Shown here one piece after another: positions 59,369-64,000 of a DNA stretch of 64,000 nucleotides. The DNA is from Paradevosia shaoguanensis (lineage in GTDB: Bacteria; Pseudomonadota; Alphaproteobacteria; Rhizobiales; Devosiaceae), in assembly GCF_016801025.1 (NCBI RefSeq), contig NZ_CP068983.1, positions 1,550,001 through 1,614,000 on the forward strand, read 5' to 3'. Every line of letters begins with the position of its first letter. Position 1 is the stretch's first letter. The translations under genes and the position numbers were made by a program. The notes beneath the pieces are model-generated. The model had not been told where the DNA came from. It searched no databases and saw nothing but the letters and a program-made list of their open reading frames with translations.

Positions 59369-59554
59369 GCCTTCGCTGCTCTGGTGCCGCGTGAATTGTT
59401 CTGGAAATGTCGACATCTGGACGGCTCTTGCGCGAACCTGTCCGATGTGCCGCCGATGGTATCCGGCAGCGCTGCGGCTCGGCCTTTCCTGTTGCGACTT
59501 TCGAAAACGCCTATTCTCTGATCGGCTCCGACTCTTTTGCCGATTGGAGCTTAT

Positions 59555-61543
59555 ATGCGTGGGGGCCGAATACTCTGGGGCCAGATCATTGTCGTGTTCA
59601 CCATCGTCCTGGTGATGGTCTGGGCATCGACGCAATGGGTTGCCTTCCGCCTCGGGTTCCAGCCCCAGCTCGGGACTCCATGGTTCGATGTCGCGGGATT
59701 GCCGATCTACTATCCTCCGGCCTTCTTCTGGTGGTGGTTTTCCTATGACGCCTATGCGCCCGGTATTTTCACCGAGGGCGCGTTCATCGCCACGTCCGGG
59801 GCGTTGTTCGCTATCGCCGCCGCTTTTTTCATGTCGATCATCCGGGCGCGCGAGGCGCGCAACGTCGCCACCTACGGTTCGGCGCGATGGGCCGAGGACA
59901 AGGAAATCCATGCTGCCGGACTGCTCGGTCCCGATGGCGTGGTCCTTGGCAGGCACAGCAAGGACTATCTCCGACACGACGGCCCCGAGCATGTCCTTTG
60001 TTTCGCGCCCACCCGATCAGGCAAAGGCGTCGGTCTCGTTGTGCCGACGCTGCTGACCTGGCCGGGAAGTTGCATCGTGCACGACATCAAGGGTGAGAAC
60101 TGGAATCTGACGGCCGGCTTCCGGTCCCATCACGGCCGCGTCCTGCTGTTCGATCCGACCAATGTGTATTCCGCAGCTTACAACCCGCTGCTGGAAGTCC
60201 GTCAGGGGGAATGGGAAGTCCGCGATGTGCAGAACATCGCGGACATTCTGGTCGATCCCGAAGGCAGCCTCGACAAGCGTAACCATTGGGAAAAGACCAG
60301 CCATTCGCTACTGGTTGGCGCCATCCTGCATGTTCTCTATGCCGAGAAGGACAAGACGCTGGCCGGCGTCGCGAGTTTTCTGTCCGATCCCCGCCGTCCG
60401 GTCGAGGCAACCTTGCGCGCCATGATGGACACGCCGCATCTGGGCGAAGCCGGTGTGCATCCCGTCATCGCCTCGTCGGCACGCGAGCTGCTGAACAAAT
60501 CCGAGAACGAACGCTCCGGCGTGCTGTCCACGGCGATGTCCTTTCTCGGCCTCTACCGAGATCCGGTCGTGGCCCGCGTGACTGCCCGCTGCGACTGGCG
60601 CATTGCTGATCTGGTCGGAGCAAAAGAACCCGTCAGCCTCTACCTCGTCGTACCGCCATCGGACATCAATCGCACAAAACCGCTGATCCGCCTCATCCTC
60701 AATCAGGTCGGGCGGCGGCTGACCGAGGAGCTGGAAACCTCCGGCAAGCGCCATCGCCTGCTGTTGATGCTGGACGAGTTCCCCGCGCTCGGGCGGTTGG
60801 ACTTCTTTGAATCGGCGCTCGCCTTCATGGCCGGTTATGGCCTGAAAGCGTTCCTGATCGCGCAGTCGCTCAACCAGATCGAGCGTGCCTATGGACAGAA
60901 CAACGCCATTCTCGACAACTGCCATGTGCGTGTCGCCTTTGCTGCCAATGATGAACGCACCGCCAAACGGATCAGTGATGCGCTCGGCACGGCCACGGAA
61001 ATGCGCGATTCCACCAACTATGCGGGCCATCGCCTCGCGCCATGGCTGGGGCATCTCATGGTGTCGCGGCAGGAAACGGCGCGGCCACTCCTGACGCCCG
61101 GCGAAATCATGCAGCTTCCGCCAACCGACGAGATCGTCATGGTGGCGGGCGTGCCGCCGATCCGCGCGGCTAAGGCGTGCTATTACGCCGATACGCGGTT
61201 TCAGGAACGGGTGTTGCCGCCGCCCGATCTGCGCAAGCCGTCGGTGAAGATGGTAACATCGGCGCCAGACGACTGGACGAGCCGTGTTGTTGCGGCCGCG
61301 GCCGGCCACGGACCCACGTCGAACGCGTCCGACGACGATCCTGCCAATGCCGGTATCCGTCGTGAGCCGGAGCTTCCCGAGCATGAGGAAATCATCCCGC
61401 CACCACCGCCGCCATCGCAGGAGTTCGACTTTCTCGATGATGAGCCCGACGTCGATGCCGGCAAAGCCCGTGCCATGCGTCAGCGGATGCGCATGGTCGC
61501 GCGGCAGGCGTCACTCGACCCAAATGACGGCATCGAGCTTTGA
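59555..61543 (+). CDS. traG: Type IV coupling protein TraG/VirD4
   Basis: A 662-residue inner-membrane ATPase that joins the relaxosome to the mating channel. Two N-terminal helices (about 5-28 and 75-95) precede the ATPase: Walker A A-P-T-R-S-G-K157-G-V-G and Walker B L-L-L-M-L-D-E-F-P-A-L-G near 405. The C-terminal 100 residues are acidic and Pro-rich. ATG 59555 has GGAG 7 bases upstream; TTG 59537 is less likely. Confidence 0.94.
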   Translation: MRGGRILWGQIIVVFTIVLVMVWASTQWVAFRLGFQPQLGTPWFDVAGLPIYYPPAFFWWWFSYDAYAPGIFTEGAFIATSGALFAIAAAFFMSIIRAREARNVATYGSARWAEDKEIHAAGLLGPDGVVLGRHSKDYLRHDGPEHVLCFAPTRSGKGVGLVVPTLLTWPGSCIVHDIKGENWNLTAGFRSHHGRVLLFDPTNVYSAAYNPLLEVRQGEWEVRDVQNIADILVDPEGSLDKRNHWEKTSHSLLVGAILHVLYAEKDKTLAGVASFLSDPRRPVEATLRAMMDTPHLGEAGVHPVIASSARELLNKSENERSGVLSTAMSFLGLYRDPVVARVTARCDWRIADLVGAKEPVSLYLVVPPSDINRTKPLIRLILNQVGRRLTEELETSGKRHRLLLMLDEFPALGRLDFFESALAFMAGYGLKAFLIAQSLNQIERAYGQNNAILDNCHVRVAFAANDERTAKRISDALGTATEMRDSTNYAGHRLAPWLGHLMVSRQETARPLLTPGEIMQLPPTDEIVMVAGVPPIRAAKACYYADTRFQERVLPPPDLRKPSVKMVTSAPDDWTSRVVAAAAGHGPTSNASDDDPANAGIRREPELPEHEEIIPPPPPPSQEFDFLDDEPDVDAGKARAMRQRMRMVARQASLDPNDGIEL

Positions 61544-61557
61544 GAAGGAAGACAGGC

Positions 61558-62019
61558 ATGAGGAGTCGCACCCGCATGAATGTTTACTTCGATCCCGCTC
61601 TGCTAAAACAGGTGGAAGCGCTGGCCTTGCGCCGAAATATCTCGAAATCCGCAGTGATTGAGGCTGCGGTGGCATCCTTCCTGTCCGGTGACACGACCGA
61701 ACGGCTGGAAGCCGCAATGTCGCGACGCCTGGATAAGCTTGGCCGCCAGTTCGATATGCTGGACGAAGATGTCGCCATCCTGGGTGAGACGCTTTCGCTG
61801 TTCGTGCAATTCTGGCTCACTATGACGCCGCCGCTGTCAGACAGCGCGAAACAGTCGGCACGTATCAAGGGCAACGAGCGCTTCGAAGGCTTCATGCAGA
61901 CACTCGGCAAGCGCCTGGCTTCCGGAGACAGGTTCCTGAAAGAGTTGTCGCGGGATATGGATTCGCTCCACGATCTTCCGTCGCAAGGCCGGTCTGAAGC
62001 CGATGGAAATCGGACCTGA
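61558..62019 (+). CDS. CopG-type RHH protein between traG and trbB
   Basis: A 153-residue protein with an N-terminal ribbon-helix-helix (about 4-50): R-M-N-V-Y-F-D-P-A-L-L-K-Q-V-E-A-L-A and I-S-K-S-A-V-I-E-A-A-V, followed by a helical, partly coiled region with a hydrophobic stretch L-S-L-F-V-Q-F-W-L near 80. A CopG-like gene at this spot is typical of Tn4371-like elements and may regulate trb. ATG 61558 follows AAGGAAG. Confidence 0.85.
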   Translation: MRSRTRMNVYFDPALLKQVEALALRRNISKSAVIEAAVASFLSGDTTERLEAAMSRRLDKLGRQFDMLDEDVAILGETLSLFVQFWLTMTPPLSDSAKQSARIKGNERFEGFMQTLGKRLASGDRFLKELSRDMDSLHDLPSQGRSEADGNRT

Positions 62020-62150
62020 AAATTCGATCTATCCGATTTACCGCCCTACGCCGCCGATGCCCGCATGCGCATAAACATCTGTTGAAACGACCCTAAATCA
62101 GGTTCTTTTAATCGACCCCAATCCGGGGTCCGTCTTTTGCGCGTCCCGCC

Positions 62151-63158
62151 ATGAACGGGGCCGCTATGACCACATCACATCAGAAACCCGAGACGATTGC
62201 GCGTGGTGCGCGGATGCTGCGCACCGCACTCGGGGCATCGATTGCCCGGCTTCTGGAAGATCCGGCTGTGGTCGAGGTGATGCTGAATCCCGATGGCCGC
62301 ATCTGGGTGGATCGGCTCTCCGAAGGTCTGGCCGATACGGGAGAGAGGCTGTCTGCGGCTGATGGCGAGCGGATCGTCCGGTTGGTCGCCCATCATGTTG
62401 GCGTCGAAGTTCATACCCGAAGTCCGCGGGTCTCGGCCGAACTGCCTGAGACCGGAGAGCGCTTCGAAGGGTTGCTGCCGCCTGTTGTCACGGCGCCGAC
62501 CTTTGCCATCCGCAAGCCCGCCGTCGCGGTGTTTACGCTCGACGACTATGTAAGCGCCGGAATTATGACCAGCGCTCAGGCCCAGGTGTTGCGCCTGAAC
62601 GTCGCCACGCGCGCCAATATCCTTGTCGCGGGCGGCACCTCGACCGGAAAAACCACGCTGACCAACGCTCTGCTGGCAGAAGTCGCCAAGACTTCGGATC
62701 GCGTCGTGATCATTGAAGACACGCGCGAACTGCAATGCGCCGCGCCCAATCTGGTCGCGATGCGCACCAAGGATGGCGTGGCGACGCTCTCCGATCTGGT
62801 GCGTTCGTCGCTACGCCTGCGCCCGGATCGCATCCCGGTCGGCGAGGTGCGCGGGTCCGAAGCTCTCGACCTCCTTAAAGCCTGGGGCACCGGCCATCCG
62901 GGCGGGATCGGCACCATCCATGCCGGTTCCGGCATTGGCGCGCTGCGACGCCTCGAGCAGCTCATCCAGGAAGCCGTCATCACCGTCCCGCGCGCCCTGA
63001 TCGCCGAGACCATCGACCTTGTCGCCGTTCTTGCCGGACGTGGATCGTCCCGCCGCCTGGTCGAACTCGCCCGCGTCGACGGGCTGGGACCGGACGGCGA
63101 CTACGCCATCACGCATCCCATTACTTTGGCAACCACCCCGAAAGGAAACCCTTCATGA
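62151..63158 (+). CDS. trbB: Conjugation ATPase TrbB (VirB11-like)
   Basis: A 335-residue secretion ATPase: Walker A A-G-G-T-S-T-G-K167-T-T, Asp box I-E-D-T-R-E-L-Q near 190, Walker B-like V-G-E-V-R-G-S-E-A near 230 and His box G-T-I-H-A-G-S near 255. First of the trb mating-pore genes; 131 bases separate it from the CopG-like gene, giving room for a promoter. ATG 62166 is an alternative start. Its stop overlaps trbC. Confidence 0.94.
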   Translation: MNGAAMTTSHQKPETIARGARMLRTALGASIARLLEDPAVVEVMLNPDGRIWVDRLSEGLADTGERLSAADGERIVRLVAHHVGVEVHTRSPRVSAELPETGERFEGLLPPVVTAPTFAIRKPAVAVFTLDDYVSAGIMTSAQAQVLRLNVATRANILVAGGTSTGKTTLTNALLAEVAKTSDRVVIIEDTRELQCAAPNLVAMRTKDGVATLSDLVRSSLRLRPDRIPVGEVRGSEALDLLKAWGTGHPGGIGTIHAGSGIGALRRLEQLIQEAVITVPRALIAETIDLVAVLAGRGSSRRLVELARVDGLGPDGDYAITHPITLATTPKGNPS

Positions 63159-63487
63159 TCCGCACGATTTCACGCGGCTGCCGCATCATGGCAACCGCCG
63201 CTGCCACTGTTTCCATCAGTCTGATGCTGGCGCCTGCCGCACACGCCTCCGGCTCCTCCATGCCCTGGGAGGCCCCGCTTCAGTCGATCCTCCAGTCGAT
63301 CGAGGGGCCTGTCGCCAAGATCATCGCCGTCATCGTCATCATCGCCACCGGCCTGGCGCTGGCCTTCGGCGATACCTCCGGCGGCTTCCGCCGCCTGATC
63401 CAGATCGTCTTCGGCCTGTCCATCGCCTTCGCCGCGTCGAGCTTCTTCCTGTCGTTCTTCTCGTTCGGCGGCGGGGCGCTCATCTGA
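63155..63487 (+). CDS. trbC: Conjugal pilin TrbC
   Basis: A 110-residue VirB2/TrbC pilin precursor: signal peptide (about 1-31, ending A-H-A-S), then two hydrophobic helices (about 50-72 and 82-104) separated by a short polar loop (D-T-S-G-G-F-R-R). This fits a pilin cyclised by TraF. Overlaps trbB by 4 bases and trbD by one. Confidence 0.9.
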   Translation: MIRTISRGCRIMATAAATVSISLMLAPAAHASGSSMPWEAPLQSILQSIEGPVAKIIAVIVIIATGLALAFGDTSGGFRRLIQIVFGLSIAFAASSFFLSFFSFGGGALI

Positions 63488-63768
63488 TGGCGGGCGGGTT
63501 TGAACAGCTCGATGCGGTGCCGGGCTTCTCCATCCCGGTTCACCGGGCGCTGACCGAGCATATCCTGCTCGGCGGTGCACCGCGTTCGATTGCCATCGTC
63601 AACGGCACGCTGGCCGGCGCCGTCGGCCTCGGCCTTCGTCTCTGGCTGGTTGGCATCGCCATCTGGGCGGTCGGCCATTTCCTCGCGGTATGGGCTGCCA
63701 AACGCGATCCGCTTTTTGTCGAGGTGGGCCGTAGGCATCTGCGCATACCCGGTCATCTGTCGGTGTGA
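63487..63768 (+). CDS. trbD: Conjugal transfer protein TrbD (VirB3-like)
   Basis: A 93-residue membrane protein of the VirB3/TrbD family, with F-S-I-P-V-H-R-A-L-T-E near the start, two helices (about 30-70) and a polar C-terminus. It is an inner-membrane part of the mating pore. The ATG overlaps the trbC stop (TGATG), and trbE follows after 10 bases. Confidence 0.9.
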   Translation: MAGGFEQLDAVPGFSIPVHRALTEHILLGGAPRSIAIVNGTLAGAVGLGLRLWLVGIAIWAVGHFLAVWAAKRDPLFVEVGRRHLRIPGHLSV

Positions 63769-63778
63769 GGGCGCAGCC

Positions 63779-64000
63779 ATGATGAACCTCACCGAATATC
63801 GCCGTACCGCTACCCGCCTCGCGGATTTCTTGCCCTGGGCCGCGCTGGTTGGCTCGGGCGTCGTACTGAACAAGGACGGCAGTTTCCAGAGGACTGCGAA
63901 GTTTCGCGGGCCGGATCTGGATTCCGCTGTTGCCGCCGAACTGGTCGCGGTCGCCGGGCGTATCAACAACGCTGTGCGCCGCCTCGGCTCCGGCTGGTCG
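63779..64000 (+). CDS. trbE: TrbE/VirB4 ATPase, N-terminal fragment cut by the window
   Basis: The first 74 residues of a TrbE protein, beginning M-M-N-L-T-E-Y-R-R-T-A and containing L-A-D-F-L-P-W-A-A-L-V-G-S-G-V-V-L-N-K-D-G-S-F-Q, the N-terminal signature of VirB4-type conjugation ATPases. The ATPase core is beyond the window. Position after trbD matches the standard trbBCDE order. Confidence 0.92.
   Translation, partial: MMNLTEYRRTATRLADFLPWAALVGSGVVLNKDGSFQRTAKFRGPDLDSAVAAELVAVAGRINNAVRRLGSGWS

Larger units (their letters stand above)
36104..64000. mobile_element. Tn4371-like integrative and conjugative element (left part, cut by window)
   Basis: From the tRNA-Arg junction to the window edge every recognisable gene belongs to a conjugative element: ArdC, SNO helicase, Toprim primase, HipBA, DUF2285 regulators, excisionase-like HTH, RepA-ParA, TraF, RlxS relaxase, TraG and TrbB-C-D-E. 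The order RepA-ParA-TraF-relaxase-TraG-Trb is that of Tn4371-family ICEs; the DUF2285/DUF6499 control genes are those of ICEMlSym-type elements. The integrase, the rest of trb and the right attachment site are outside the window. The left edge is uncertain: it could be 36104 or just after the tRNA at 36315. Confidence 0.85.

Overview
The window is high-GC DNA from an alphaproteobacterium, most likely a Hyphomicrobiales member near Devosia or Pelagibacterium. This is inferred from the ABC/deo gene order, the Tad/Cpa pilus locus, DUF6384, CoxG-like and MocR genes, and the type of conjugative element; no rRNA is present to settle it. Bases 1 to about 36,060 are chromosome. From about 36,104 to the right-hand edge lies an integrative and conjugative element (ICE) next to a tRNA-Arg(CCG) gene, cut off by the end of the window inside trbE.

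Chromosomal part. 1-8,000 holds a DNA-alkylation-repair (AlkD-type) gene, an EamA exporter divergent from a MocR regulator, a three-gene minus-strand set of coiled-coil/membrane proteins of unknown job (3,678-7,417) and a CoxG-like gene. 8,834-21,235 is a coherent nucleoside regulon, all on the plus strand: a BMP-type nucleoside ABC importer (binding protein, double ATPase, two permeases), cytidine deaminase, DeoC, a double-domain ALDH16-like aldehyde dehydrogenase, a DUF559 nuclease-fold gene, DeoA, DeoB and Upp. Imported pyrimidine nucleosides would be deaminated and phosphorolysed, deoxyribose-1-phosphate isomerised by DeoB and split by DeoC, the acetaldehyde probably oxidised by the ALDH, and uracil salvaged by Upp. 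22,209-32,224 is a Flp/Tad pilus locus (TadE/TadG-like genes and a CpaC-N-domain protein on the minus strand; pilin, CpaA, CpaB, CpaC, CpaE, CpaF, TadB, TadC on the plus strand; no CpaD). Aquaporin, a lytic transglycosylase lipoprotein, a glyoxalase-fold protein and RluA follow. Two 240-bp MITE-like repeats, a solo copy of their palindromic core and a separate 137-bp inverted-repeat element lie between chromosomal genes.

ICE part. 36,734-48,917 is a leading-region-like block: ArdC antirestriction protein, DUF2958, three unrecognised genes, a 1,440-residue methyltransferase/strawberry-notch helicase, a Toprim primase-like protein, a DUF2493 protein, a possible PD-(D/E)XK cargo gene, a membrane protein and DUF736. 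Then come HipBA (49,012-50,551) and a control block: an XRE regulator, a QseM-like DUF2285 protein, a DUF6499/DUF2285 FseA-like gene split by a +1 frame change, and an excisionase-like HTH protein. These resemble the quorum-sensing excision cascade of ICEMlSymR7A. RepA (with iteron-like repeats inside its own 3' end), ParA, a small RHH protein, DUF2840, TraF, DUF736, a transglycosylase, an RlxS-type relaxase, TraG, a CopG protein and TrbB-C-D-E follow in Tn4371-like order. No integrase is in view; it should lie beyond the right edge.

The most notable signals are the frame-changed FseA-like activator with its regulators, the likely replication origin embedded in repA, the paired structured leaders before ardC and the 38,411 gene, the odd tRNA-Arg duplication with flanking CGTAAGCA repeats, and the ALDH16-like enzyme inside a deo operon.
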